Assembly (NCBI GenBank): GCA_964609385.1
Contig: CAZSSM010000024.1
Coordinates: forward strand, 17,544-81,543
Length of the DNA: 64,000 nucleotides
Source of the DNA: CAZSSM01 sp964609385
Lineage (GTDB): Bacteria; Planctomycetota; Planctomycetia; Isosphaerales; Isosphaeraceae
Reading direction: 5' to 3'
The position numbers and the translations under genes were made by a program. The notes under the pieces are model-generated. The model was not told where the DNA came from. It was given only the letters and a program-made list of their open reading frames with translations, and did not search any database. Below are positions 8,147 through 18,113 of the stretch, piece by piece; position 1 is the first letter of the stretch, and every line of letters starts with the position of its first letter.

Positions 8147-9328
8147 GTGACAATCAAGATGTTTCTTGCATTCATAGTGCCTTTGACTGCTAGCGCCTTA
8201 GAAGTTTCTTCAATCGATCTGCACGAAGAGCTAAAAAGTAAACTTGCAAATTATACAAACCTATCTTTTGTATATGAAGGTTACACGATTGACCTTCCAT
8301 TCGACCGCGATACGCTCTCCGATCCGAAGATTTTCGATGACCCTCCTCCCAGGAGCGATTTTTTCCAGGGAGGGTTGCTGCTGAGAAATGACGCGACGCT
8401 GGTGCTCGACACTTTCGTCAGTTCTACTCGTAAAGACCAAGCCGAGAAAATCCTAACCACAGCTCCTAAGCAGTATAGACAATCGTTTTTTATCCTCGAT
8501 AACATTTTCTTCAAAATTGACCAATCAGAAAACAATTATTACAAGACAAAAGACAAACTTCTCGAAAACCCGATATCATATTTAGCGGCTTTAAATCGGC
8601 CCTATTCTCCGTTTCGTTTGCTCCAATCGCTAAGGCTTCTTGACATCATCCGAAGGGAGCGATACCTAATCGCAGGCACGGAAACCATAGAAGGTTCCGA
8701 ATGCCTGATCCTCGTCATAGGATCAGGCATAAACAAAAACACACCCACCGAAAACATTGGTTCATTACAATCGTTCAGAAAATACTGGTTGTGCATTGAC
8801 AAGCAATACATACCGATTAGGATAGAAGACTTTACCGATGGAAATGTAAGATCTAGACTCGTTAACGTAAAGGCTGCCAAGTATACCGGCAAAAATGGCG
8901 AGGTCTGGCTCCCTATCTCCGCAGATCACGAACTTTTAGTCGACTGGGACAAAGATGGTCGTCATTTTTTGAAAAGCCCAAATTACATTGAACATTATCA
9001 TATTGTTCGCGGCACCGTGCAGATCGATCGAGATCTCGATGACGATGATTTTAAAGTGGAAGCTTTCGAACGTTGGCCATCGACTCCCAAGCTCGACGAA
9101 CTCCGAGTCAAGTACGCCAATCTCCAGCCCCCGCCCAGCGATCCGGAATCGGTCTCCAAGCGGATGGCCGAGACCCTTGAGACGGCCAATAGTCGATTCG
9201 AGGAACTTGACGCCTCCGACCCCACCGGTTCGATGCGGGTCTGGATCCTCGCTGCTCAAGTCGCGCTGGTGGCTATGGGCGGAGCACTGATCGCATTTGC
9301 GGTCCTCTATCTTCGACGGCGAAGTTGA
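8147..9328 (+). CDS. Exported hypothetical protein with C-terminal membrane anchor
   Basis: This 393-residue protein starts at GTG 8147 (ATG 8159 is an alternative). It has an N-terminal signal peptide (MFLAFIVPLTASA), a large extracytoplasmic domain and one C-terminal transmembrane helix (VWILAAQVALVAMGGALIA) ending in YLRRRS. The domain has alternating strands and a LANYTNLSFVYEGY opening reminiscent of LolA/MucB-like sheets that bind hydrophobic ligands, but I cannot assign a family. Most of the gene is AT-rich, whereas the last 270 bases return to host-like GC, so the gene may be a chimera. The next gene lies 64 bases after the stop. An embedded 12-bp inverted repeat occurs at 8701-8730. 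Confidence 0.8.
   Translation: MTIKMFLAFIVPLTASALEVSSIDLHEELKSKLANYTNLSFVYEGYTIDLPFDRDTLSDPKIFDDPPPRSDFFQGGLLLRNDATLVLDTFVSSTRKDQAEKILTTAPKQYRQSFFILDNIFFKIDQSENNYYKTKDKLLENPISYLAALNRPYSPFRLLQSLRLLDIIRRERYLIAGTETIEGSECLILVIGSGINKNTPTENIGSLQSFRKYWLCIDKQYIPIRIEDFTDGNVRSRLVNVKAAKYTGKNGEVWLPISADHELLVDWDKDGRHFLKSPNYIEHYHIVRGTVQIDRDLDDDDFKVEAFERWPSTPKLDELRVKYANLQPPPSDPESVSKRMAETLETANSRFEELDASDPTGSMRVWILAAQVALVAMGGALIAFAVLYLRRRS
8701..8730 (+). repeat. Perfect 12-bp inverted repeat inside the exported-protein gene
   Basis: ATGCCTGATCCT and AGGATCAGGCAT flank a 6-base loop (cgtcat). The repeat is within coding sequence and has no T-tract, so it is not an ordinary terminator. It could fold in mRNA or be a binding palindrome, or be chance. 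Confidence 0.6.
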
Positions 9329-9392
9329 GTCGGTCACGGCCGCTCTTCAGACAGGGCGGACCCTCTCACTTCCAAACGATCGGGTGACACTG

Positions 9393-9983
9393 ATGATCCT
9401 CTCCTTGATCCTGATCGCGACGGTCCCCACGTCGACTCCGGCCGCGCCTTCAGCCCTTGAGGACGACGGGCGGCCGATTCCCTGTGCGATCGCTTCGATC
9501 TATTATCTGAGCAGCCTCGAGGGAGGTGACGCGACGCTGGAGCAGGTCCGCGAGGTGTTCGAGGAGGTCGCCGGAACTGATGCGACCGCCCACTCGATCG
9601 CCGAGATCCGTCGCGTTGCCGAGTCGCTCGGCCACCGTTCGCGCGTCCTCGACCTCGGTCGCACCGGGCTCCCGCTCAGACAACCTTTTCTGGTTTGGCT
9701 CAACAACGGCCAGCGCGCCCACTTCCTTGTCTGCATGCCCGATCCCTCGAAGGATCGGTTCCTCCTGCTCGACGGCGACCGGCCTCCGATCCCCGTCTCG
9801 CCGGACACGCTGATCGATATGCTCCCCGAAGATCCCCAGGTCGGCCTCATCCTCGACCCCGAGCCCGATCCGACTATCTCCCTCGGCATCGCACTGACGA
9901 CCCTCGGCGCCTCGATGATGGTCGCTTCCCTCGTCTTCCGCTACGGCTTCGGCCTGGGAGCGCCCCGAGCGTCGAAGAGCTGA
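9393..9983 (+). CDS. Stand-alone C39-like cysteine peptidase, membrane-anchored
   Basis: This protein of about 196 residues has a signal-type N-terminus (MILSLILIATVP), a papain-like C39 domain and a C-terminal transmembrane segment (TLGASMMVASLVF). The putative triad is Cys31 (PCAIASIYYL), His110 (QRAHFLVC) and Asp127 (LLLDGD), with C39-like order and spacing. C39 domains normally sit on the N-terminus of bacteriocin ABC exporters and cut double-glycine leaders in the cytoplasm. Here the domain is free and predicted to face outward, so the substrate must be another exported protein, or the domain may be catalytically repurposed. No oxyanion-hole Gln is evident near the Cys. GTG 9384 is an alternative start; TTG 9297 would bury the signal peptide. 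Confidence 0.75.
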   Translation: MILSLILIATVPTSTPAAPSALEDDGRPIPCAIASIYYLSSLEGGDATLEQVREVFEEVAGTDATAHSIAEIRRVAESLGHRSRVLDLGRTGLPLRQPFLVWLNNGQRAHFLVCMPDPSKDRFLLLDGDRPPIPVSPDTLIDMLPEDPQVGLILDPEPDPTISLGIALTTLGASMMVASLVFRYGFGLGAPRASKS

Positions 9984-10531
9984 GGTCGACGTTTGCTTAT
10001 CGAGACGGTTCTATGACTCCTCCTTCTACAGACTGGCTAATAATTTGGATCGCTGGGGACTGACCCGCTCGGAGGACAAACCCGAGGGCTGATCTCCCTG
10101 GACCGGCCAACGGCCATCGCCATGGGTCGGCCAACCCTGGACTGTGTCCTCGAGGTCTGCCCCGCTTCGCAGTCCCCATCCACACCCGTGCGGTGCTGAA
10201 ATTGGGATTAGGCCGGAGGCCGACTCCAGTACGGACTGATGAACTTGCTCGATCATTGATGACCAGTCTGTTGGCGATCCTCAGACGACGGTCGCCGACG
10301 GCGAGTTGTCGGACGCCTCGAGTTTGCGTAGGCTCAAAGCGGCGCATATAATGTTGCCCCTCTGTGATCGGCTTCGCGAACTGTGTCGACCTCCAAATCA
10401 GCGAGTGAAATCGATGATCACGATTCGCGTTCAGAGGGATCGGCGGGGCAGGTTTTGACCGTCAGGCCGATCGCCGTTGTCGATTGTTTTGCGATCCGCA
10501 ATTTCCGACACCCTTCAAAGGATCACCAGCC
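9984..10531. other. Intergenic region before ilvB
   Basis: These 548 bases hold no convincing gene. The only feature I support is a promoter-like element at 10324-10352. I looked for a leucine/valine/isoleucine-rich leader peptide and for a T-box-like structure before ilvB and saw neither. Confidence 0.5.
10324..10352 (+). promoter_or_regulatory. Sigma70-type promoter candidate for ilvB
   Basis: A perfect TATAAT (10347-10352) lies 17 bases after TTGCGT (10324-10329). Transcription from here would give a leader of about 170 bases before the GTG start of ilvB. The -35 match is weak (3/6), so the call rests mainly on the -10 hexamer and spacing. Confidence 0.45.
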
Positions 10532-12310
<1,779 letters not shown>

Positions 12311-12504
12311 CGACGACCGAACCCGTGAGCCGAACACCCTTCACCCTTCTCGCCGTACCGATCGCGCCAATCGATCAAATCATAACGGTTGGCGCGAAAC
12401 GTGCAATGGACGACATCTGCATCGTTTGTCCACCATCAGGCCAGTCGTCCTCGAGTCTTTGAAGTGGGATGCCGGCCGAATCGGCAGGAAGGAGCATCGA
12501 CACG

Positions 12505-13749
12505 ATGGCAGGCTCAACCACCAACGCCTCGAGACCAAAGGCGTCTCGACGGACCAGCGTATGGTCTCGGCTCCAATCCTCGGCCATGTCTTGGTCGATT
12601 CCCTTAGGACGCTATTTCGGGATCCCCGTCTTCGTTCATTGGACGTTCACGATCCTGCTGGCTTTCGTGGGTTTCAGTTACTTCACCGCGACCGAGGGCG
12701 ATCTCCGCGCCACGGGAATGGGGATCGCACTGATCTTGGCCGTCTTCGGATGCGTTCTGCTCCACGAGTACGGCCACGCCCTGATGGCGCGGCGGTTCGG
12801 GGTGGGCACCACTGACATCACGCTGTTGCCGATCGGCGGGGTGGCCCGACTGGAGCGGATGCCCGAGGGACCGGGACAAGAACTGCTGGTCGCGATCGCC
12901 GGGCCGTTAGTCAATGTGGGCATCGCAATCGTGCTGATGCTGGTCGGAGCACGGCTCCCGAGTACCGGTTTGATGGGGGGCGATTTCGCCGACGGGTTCT
13001 TCCTGCTCGATTATCTCCTGTTCGTGAACCTGTTCCTGGTGGGCTTCAATCTGCTGCCGGCTTTCCCGATGGATGGGGGTCGGATGCTCCGCTCTTTGTT
13101 GGCCTTGAAGCTGCCGTACGCACGGGCGACTCGGATCGCCGCATCGGTCGGCCAGTTGATGGCGATCCTGTTCGCTTTCGTCGGCTTGTTGGTGATCGGC
13201 AACCCGCTCTTGCTGCTGATCGCGTTCTTTGTCTGGACCGGCGCGGAGGGCGAGGCCAGGCAAGTCGAGGAGCGGGTCAGCCTGCAAGATGTCTTGGTCC
13301 GTCACGCGATGCTGACCGACTACCAGAGCCTTCGTCCTCACGACACGCTGGCCACGGCCGTCAGTGCGCTCTTGGCCGGCTCACAGCCCGACTTCCCGGT
13401 CATCACGGAAGACGGTCGGCTCGTCGGGATTCTGAGCCGACGCGGCCTGATTGAGGGCTTGAGCCGCCATGGTCGCGATGCCCGGGTCGGCGACCACCTC
13501 GTCGACTCCGGCCCGACGATGATCGACATCAATGAGTATGTCTTGCCCGCGTTGGGCCCGCTTCGCTCGGGTGAGATTCCCTGCATGGTCGTGGTCGATC
13601 ACGGACACCCGGTCGGAATCCTTAATCTGGACAATATCTCCGAATACCTGATGGTGCGAACCGCCCTTATGGCCAACGGCCATCCTCCGTCAGAGTCCGA
13701 TCCCAACCGGCTCCGAGGCCGAGAGACCGGCACTCCGATCAGCGTTTGA
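12505..13749 (+). CDS. M50 site-2 metalloprotease with CBS pair
   Basis: This intramembrane zinc metalloprotease of about 414 residues belongs to the SpoIVFB/S2P-like branch with C-terminal CBS domains. HEYGH (87-91) gives two zinc ligands and LPAFPMDGGR supplies the third in a later helix. Several transmembrane helices surround them, and two CBS modules occupy roughly residues 260-390. CBS domains in this branch usually bind adenine nucleotides and tune protease activity. ATG 12505 is chosen for its strong AGGAAGGAG ten bases upstream; ATG 12586 (MSWSIPLGRYFGIP) is where many homologues begin. A perfect 16-bp hairpin ends the gene. Confidence 0.9.
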   Translation: MAGSTTNASRPKASRRTSVWSRLQSSAMSWSIPLGRYFGIPVFVHWTFTILLAFVGFSYFTATEGDLRATGMGIALILAVFGCVLLHEYGHALMARRFGVGTTDITLLPIGGVARLERMPEGPGQELLVAIAGPLVNVGIAIVLMLVGARLPSTGLMGGDFADGFFLLDYLLFVNLFLVGFNLLPAFPMDGGRMLRSLLALKLPYARATRIAASVGQLMAILFAFVGLLVIGNPLLLLIAFFVWTGAEGEARQVEERVSLQDVLVRHAMLTDYQSLRPHDTLATAVSALLAGSQPDFPVITEDGRLVGILSRRGLIEGLSRHGRDARVGDHLVDSGPTMIDINEYVLPALGPLRSGEIPCMVVVDHGHPVGILNLDNISEYLMVRTALMANGHPPSESDPNRLRGRETGTPISV

Positions 13750-13791
13750 GCTGACGAATCATTCAGACCAAAATTCTTCGCAAAAAGCGTC

Positions 13792-13834
13792 CATCGAGGA
13801 GCTTCGGCGACAAGATTTCCGAAGCTCCTCGATG
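13792..13834. terminator. Bidirectional terminator hairpin between convergent genes
   Basis: CATCGAGGAGCTTCGG (13792-13807) pairs perfectly over 16 bp with 13819-13834, with an 11-base loop. It lies between the convergent M50 gene and the regulator gene. On the minus strand a TTTTT tract follows a few bases after the stem; on the plus strand only TCTTCCCC follows. Confidence 0.7.
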
Positions 13835-13864
13835 TCTTCCCCGTTCGCGGACGCAACAACGGTA

Positions 13865-15595
13865 TCAAGGTGTCGCGCAGGTCGGTTCGTCGTTCGTGAG
13901 GAGACCGTACTTTTTCATTTTCTTATAAAGAGTCGTTCGATTGATATCGAGGACCCGCGCGGTCTCTTGGCGGTTCCAATTCAGGGCTTCTAGGGCACGG
14001 AGGATGATCTGCTTCTCGGGCTCCTCGAGAGCCTCCTTGAGCGGCATGATTGTGGAGCCTTGAGATGCTCCGTTGGGGTCGTTCCCGTCGCGCCCGTTGA
14101 GGCCATTCTCATGAAGAACAGCCTCGCTGAGGTTCACCATCAGGGCGTCGGGCCGGATCAGATCCACGGTGCTGAGCAACACACCGCGTTCCACGACGCT
14201 GGCCAGTTCGGACAGGTTGCCCGGCCAACGATGCGCGTGCAGCATCCGGAGGGACTCGGGAGCGAAACCGATGACCGACTTACCAAGCTGACGTGCAAAC
14301 TGGTCCCGGAAGTGCTCGGCGAGCAGATCCAAGTCGTCGAGCCGTCGCCGAAGCGGCGGTAAACGGAGCGTGACGGCACAGACACGGTAGTAGAGGTCCT
14401 CGCGGAAAAACCCCTGCTCGACCAGAGACCCCAGTGGAACACGGCTGGTCATGATCACGCGGACGTCGGCGCGATAGCTTTGGTCCGAGCCGATCGGCAG
14501 GAACGTCCCATCCTGAAAGAAGCGGGCGAGCCGCTCTTGGATCTCGACGGGCATTTCGGAAACTTCGTCGAGGACGAGCGTCCCGCCGTGGGCATGCGCG
14601 ATCCTTCCGGCAACACTCTGACCGCCATGCGAAGCGATCCCCGGTGCGACACCGAAGAGGGCCGACTCCAAGGCCGGCACGCCCTGATCGCGACAACTCA
14701 ACTCGACCAGCGGTCCGAGCCGTCGAGGACTCCACTCGTGGATCCGACGCGCCATCCGCGTCTTGCCCGTCCCACGCTCCCCGACCAAGAGGACCGGCAT
14801 AGCCGAGGCGGCCACGGCACGGGCCAGGCTCAGAGCTTGTTGGAAACCAGGGTCGCGACCGACCAGGGGTTCCGTCCCATCGACCAGTCCGGCCCCATCG
14901 TGACGGACCGCCACAACCGGAGCCATTGGTGTGCCGCCGCCGGGTGCCTGACGCGTCGGCGGCGGACCGTTCTCGGGATCGGGGAACCGGGGCAGCAACG
15001 ACAACTCGCCGATGTCCGGCAGTTCGCTCAACTCCGTCCGCGTGTTCGACCCGACCGACCCGCTGGGAGCGATCGGGTTGAAGTCCTGCTCGTGATCTCG
15101 ATAACCGTCAGCGCCGTTGGAGTGCGGATGAGCCGGCATGTGCGACGGGAACGATGTGGTCGGCGGATGGCCGTTGCCATAGGCGTGCGCTTGGCCCAGC
15201 GATCCGGTCGATTCCACGGGCCGCGGGCGGGCCTGTTGCAAAGCGAGGGTGACCGCAGCGCGTAGTTCGCTGGCCGGTAGGGGCCAACGGAGCACGCTGG
15301 CGGCCTTCATCCGCTGCGCCTCTTGGATCCGGTCGGGGTCGCGACGGGTCATCAGAAGGATCACGGGCATCTGATGATGCTTACGCCGCGCGTAGCTGAG
15401 CAGCTCCAGCGCATCGGGGTTATCCGGGTCCACGCCTGCAATCAGCAGGTCGGCCCCCTCACGCTCCAGGAGCCGAACGGCCTGGCGGTCGTTCTCCGCC
15501 TCGATGATCTCATGACCCCCGGAACGGAGCATCGAGACCATCAGGCCGAGCCCGTCCGGATCGTCGTGGACCACAAGAACGCGGAATTGTGTCAT
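13865..15595 (-). CDS. Sigma54-activator-like regulator with degenerate receiver and no GAFTGA
   Basis: This 576-residue protein has NtrC layout: receiver (about 1-120), disordered linker, AAA+ domain (about 240-480) and a C-terminal Fis-type helix-turn-helix (NRQETARVLDINRTTLYKKM). The receiver keeps the acidic pair Asp11-Asp12 and Thr83. The phospho-acceptor position is Gly54 (LIAGVDPD) and the conserved lysine position is Trp104, so it should not be phosphorylated. Walker A (GERGTGKT, 272-279) and Walker B (LVLDEV) are intact. The GAFTGA loop that touches sigma54 is replaced by APGIASHGG (317-325). It may bind DNA and ATP without activating sigma54, or use an altered loop. The start at 15595 gives the standard receiver beginning. 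Confidence 0.9.
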   Translation of the reverse strand: MTQFRVLVVHDDPDGLGLMVSMLRSGGHEIIEAENDRQAVRLLEREGADLLIAGVDPDNPDALELLSYARRKHHQMPVILLMTRRDPDRIQEAQRMKAASVLRWPLPASELRAAVTLALQQARPRPVESTGSLGQAHAYGNGHPPTTSFPSHMPAHPHSNGADGYRDHEQDFNPIAPSGSVGSNTRTELSELPDIGELSLLPRFPDPENGPPPTRQAPGGGTPMAPVVAVRHDGAGLVDGTEPLVGRDPGFQQALSLARAVAASAMPVLLVGERGTGKTRMARRIHEWSPRRLGPLVELSCRDQGVPALESALFGVAPGIASHGGQSVAGRIAHAHGGTLVLDEVSEMPVEIQERLARFFQDGTFLPIGSDQSYRADVRVIMTSRVPLGSLVEQGFFREDLYYRVCAVTLRLPPLRRRLDDLDLLAEHFRDQFARQLGKSVIGFAPESLRMLHAHRWPGNLSELASVVERGVLLSTVDLIRPDALMVNLSEAVLHENGLNGRDGNDPNGASQGSTIMPLKEALEEPEKQIILRALEALNWNRQETARVLDINRTTLYKKMKKYGLLTNDEPTCATP

Positions 15596-15854
15596 CGGAT
15601 CAATCTCTCGATCGTAAGGCACACGCCGAGGGGGAACGCGGAGCCAGGGCCAACATGCTTCATCCATGAGCCTTAAGGGATGCGGAGGTCCGCCACATGG
15701 GCGCGAGGGGTTACCTCCAGAGGACGATGTGGGACTCCGAGCCGATCCGGTCTGATGCGGGACGCTCGAGTCGAATCGTCCCCCGATGGCGAGGCGTTTG
15801 GGGCGCCGCCGCGGGGACCGAGTCGATCCGGGCAGGTCTGGGACAGTCGGGACG

Positions 15855-17012
15855 TCAGGTCGCGCGGTCGCGGGCCCTTTCAGGCAAGACATCATTATTC
15901 GAGGGCCGTGCTCCGCGGGGTTTCGTTTTGTCCTGATCGGTCACTGGGACCGTCCCGGCACGTGGATGCGCCGCGCCGTAAGCAGCACGGACATGTTCGT
16001 CGGAGACGTGGGTGTAAATCTGTGTTGTGGTCAAGCGTCGATGGCCGAGCATTTCTTGGACGCTCCGGAGATCGGCTCCCCGTTCCAACAAGTGGGTCGC
16101 GAAGCTGTGCCTAAGGCGATGCGGGCTGCTTGAGGCAGGCAAGCCCGCCCGCGTCGCATGACCCTCGAAGAGCCGGCCGACGCTCCGAGCGCTGAGCCGG
16201 CCGCCGTCCCGATTGAGGAACAACGCCGGCTCTTCGGCGATCGCCGGGCGTCGGACGCTTCGCCAATGCACGATCCATTCCATGGCCGACGAACCGACCG
16301 GACAAAGCCGCTGACGACGTCCCTTGCCGTTGACGCGCACCAGACCCGATTCGTCGTCCACATCGACACAATCGAGTGCCACGAGTTCGCTGACCCGCAA
16401 CCCTCCACCGTAGAGCGTTTCGAACAGAGCGCGGTCGCGGATCCCGAGCGGATTGTCCGTCGGAATCGCCTCGAGGAACCGCAAAATCGGCTCCACTTCG
16501 AGCGTTTCGGGCAGGCGTCGAGGCTGCTTGGGCGTGCGCAATGAAGCGGTCGGGTCGCCCTCGGTCCAGCCGCGTCGCCTGAGGAAACGATAGAACGAAC
16601 GCAGGCTCGAGATCTGCCGAGCCGTTGTAGAAGCGGCCTGTTCTCGCCGATGGAGCCAGATTCCATACCGCGAGACCATCGAGCCGTCGGCACGTTCGGG
16701 ACAATGCAGGACCTCGGGATGCTCTGCTTCGAGGTAGCGTGCGAACTCAGCCAGATCGATCCGATAGGCGCGGATCGTGTGCGGCGAGGCCTGGCGTTCA
16801 CCGTACAGATGATCGAGAAACTCCACGACGCTAGCGGGGATTGCGTCGGCTCCGACGAACCACGGGGACGACTCCCAGGCTCGCGATGGATCACCATGGC
16901 GCTTTGCTCGATCCGTCCCGTTCGGTTCTCCCGATTCCGATGCGGCTACGACCCGATTGGGGGCGAGAGGCTCAAAACGATCAGCCGGGCTGATGGATCG
17001 GGTCCGTGTCAT
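15855..17012 (-). CDS. Tyrosine recombinase, XerC/XerD type
   Basis: This 385-residue integrase-family recombinase has an N-terminal SAM-like DNA-binding core (FLDHLYGERQASPHTIRAY) and a C-terminal catalytic domain. The catalytic set is complete: Arg in GGGLRVSEL, Lys in NGKGRRQRL, HRLRH, LGHRRL and the nucleophile Tyr in QIYTH. It fits Xer dimer-resolution enzymes in the core, but carries an extra N-terminal segment of about 60 residues and a C-terminal tail. The ATG at 17012 has GGGAGAG about 9 bases upstream. It is divergent from the initiator tRNA gene. No att-like repeats were seen nearby, so a housekeeping chromosome-resolution role is more likely than a mobile integrase. Confidence 0.9.
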   Translation of the reverse strand: MTRTRSISPADRFEPLAPNRVVAASESGEPNGTDRAKRHGDPSRAWESSPWFVGADAIPASVVEFLDHLYGERQASPHTIRAYRIDLAEFARYLEAEHPEVLHCPERADGSMVSRYGIWLHRREQAASTTARQISSLRSFYRFLRRRGWTEGDPTASLRTPKQPRRLPETLEVEPILRFLEAIPTDNPLGIRDRALFETLYGGGLRVSELVALDCVDVDDESGLVRVNGKGRRQRLCPVGSSAMEWIVHWRSVRRPAIAEEPALFLNRDGGRLSARSVGRLFEGHATRAGLPASSSPHRLRHSFATHLLERGADLRSVQEMLGHRRLTTTQIYTHVSDEHVRAAYGAAHPRAGTVPVTDQDKTKPRGARPSNNDVLPERARDRAT

Positions 17013-17106
17013 GGGATCGAACTCTCCCGGAACAGGGGTGGCGTGGAAGGGTACGCCACAGGTCACGTCGAGAGACGCGCATCGACGGTCGATCGCGTGG
17101 TCCGTC

Positions 17107-17135
17107 TTGGCTCAAGAGCGACCGACCGCTACGAT
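17107..17135 (+). promoter_or_regulatory. Promoter candidate for the initiator tRNA
   Basis: TTGGCT (17107-17112) and TACGAT (17130-17135) are 17 bases apart, with 4/6 matches each. The -10 ends only 5 bases before the mature tRNA 5' end, so the transcript would have almost no leader. This could be chance. Confidence 0.35.
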
Positions 17136-17140
17136 ACTAG

Positions 17141-17213
17141 TGCGCCGTGGAGCAGCGGTTAGCTCGCCAGGCTCATAACCTGGAGGTCGCAGGTTCGATT
17201 CCTGCCGGCGCAA
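17141..17213 (+). tRNA. Initiator tRNA-fMet (anticodon CAT)
   Basis: This is a 73-base cloverleaf: acceptor TGCGCCG/CGGCGCA, D-stem GAGC/GCTC, anticodon stem CCAGG/CCTGG with loop CTCATAA, T-stem GCAGG/CCTGC and discriminator A, with no encoded CCA. The purine-11/pyrimidine-24 pair (A11:U24) and near identity to the E. coli initiator through TGGAGCAGC, GCTCG, CTCATAACC and AGGTCG identify it as the initiator, not the elongator. Two classic initiator marks differ: base 1 is U and pairs with A72, where C1 and A72 are normally mismatched. The third anticodon-stem pair is A:U, giving AGG/CCU instead of three G:C pairs. Confidence 0.93.
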
Positions 17214-18113
17214 CTGAGCAAACAGTCTGGGTCACCTCGTGTCGGCTTCGATGAATCTGCAATTCCCATGGGAACAAAGCAGAGACCTCGATTTACCACG
17301 TGGACGCTTTGTTTCGTCGAAAAGACCTCCTGAAGGCACCAGGCTCATCCGGCTCGAACCGCTCCCACAGACATGACTGGATCGGGTCGAGTGCAAACGT
17401 ACGAATGCACGAGGACGGATGACCGTTGCATGGATCTCAACACCGGGGACGGGCATGTTGTGGGAGTCGTCTCGTTCGAGAACCCCGATCAGCGTCAAGG
17501 TCAGACTCCTCGGAAAAACGATGGTCCCAATCGCTCCGGACCGTGGAGTGGTCGATGATCGACCGCACAGTCGCTGGATATCATGTGCCAGTCGTCCGGG
17601 TGCAGTTCACCCGTGGACATCGAACTCGTGATCAGCACAGGATTCCAGGAGCAGCGTCGAGCGTGGAGGGCCGAACAGCAGTGCGTGAATGCATGGTGTT
17701 CGGAGAAGAGCCGAGATCGGCGTTCCTGTCGATTTACGGCAGCATGGCAGCGTTTGGGACGTTGCAGATTCCGTTTTTTTCCGGATGGAGCCGAACGAAG
17801 CACTCGTGACAACGGACCGTGACGAGGATCGAGAGGCGTTGTTGCCCAGGCAGACCACGTGCCGAAGGATTCGTCCCGCATGAGCGTTGCGGCGAGTCAG
17901 CGTGCGATGTGGTCTTTGGACAACACTGCATTCTTTGTAACGGAGGGCCGCGGACACTTGCCCGAAATTCGTCCTCGAATCGCATGAAGTTTTCGTGAGC
18001 GAAGACGGGGATCTTTGTCGTTTCGTCGGCTCAAAACGAACCATGCATGCATGATTGCCGCCCATGATGACTGGGCCGGGAACCGGTCCCCTGGAGATAG
18101 GTACGTGGAGAGC
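17214..18113. other. Intergenic region between tRNA-fMet and lhr
   Basis: These 900 bases are open in several frames, but none gives a protein-like composition, a Shine-Dalgarno-led start or a recognisable motif. I see no strong hairpin with a T-tract and no repeat. Confidence 0.5.

Noticed and set aside
15855..17012. Mobile integrase marking an integrated element at the tRNA
   Set aside because: The recombinase lies beside tRNA-fMet, but no duplicated tRNA end or att-like repeat and no element genes were seen; XerC/D is the simpler reading.
17141..17213. Elongator tRNA-Met or tRNA-Ile2
   Set aside because: A11:U24, the CTCATAACC loop region and overall match to bacterial initiator tRNA fit the initiator far better.
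17426..18065. Several overlapping frames between the tRNA and lhr
   Set aside because: They overlap each other on both strands without RBS or conserved motifs; probably non-coding.
18015..18113. Longer N-terminus for the Lhr helicase
   Set aside because: The stretch is not protein-like and lacks a Shine-Dalgarno; GGAG precedes ATG 18114, which begins the normal Lhr sequence.
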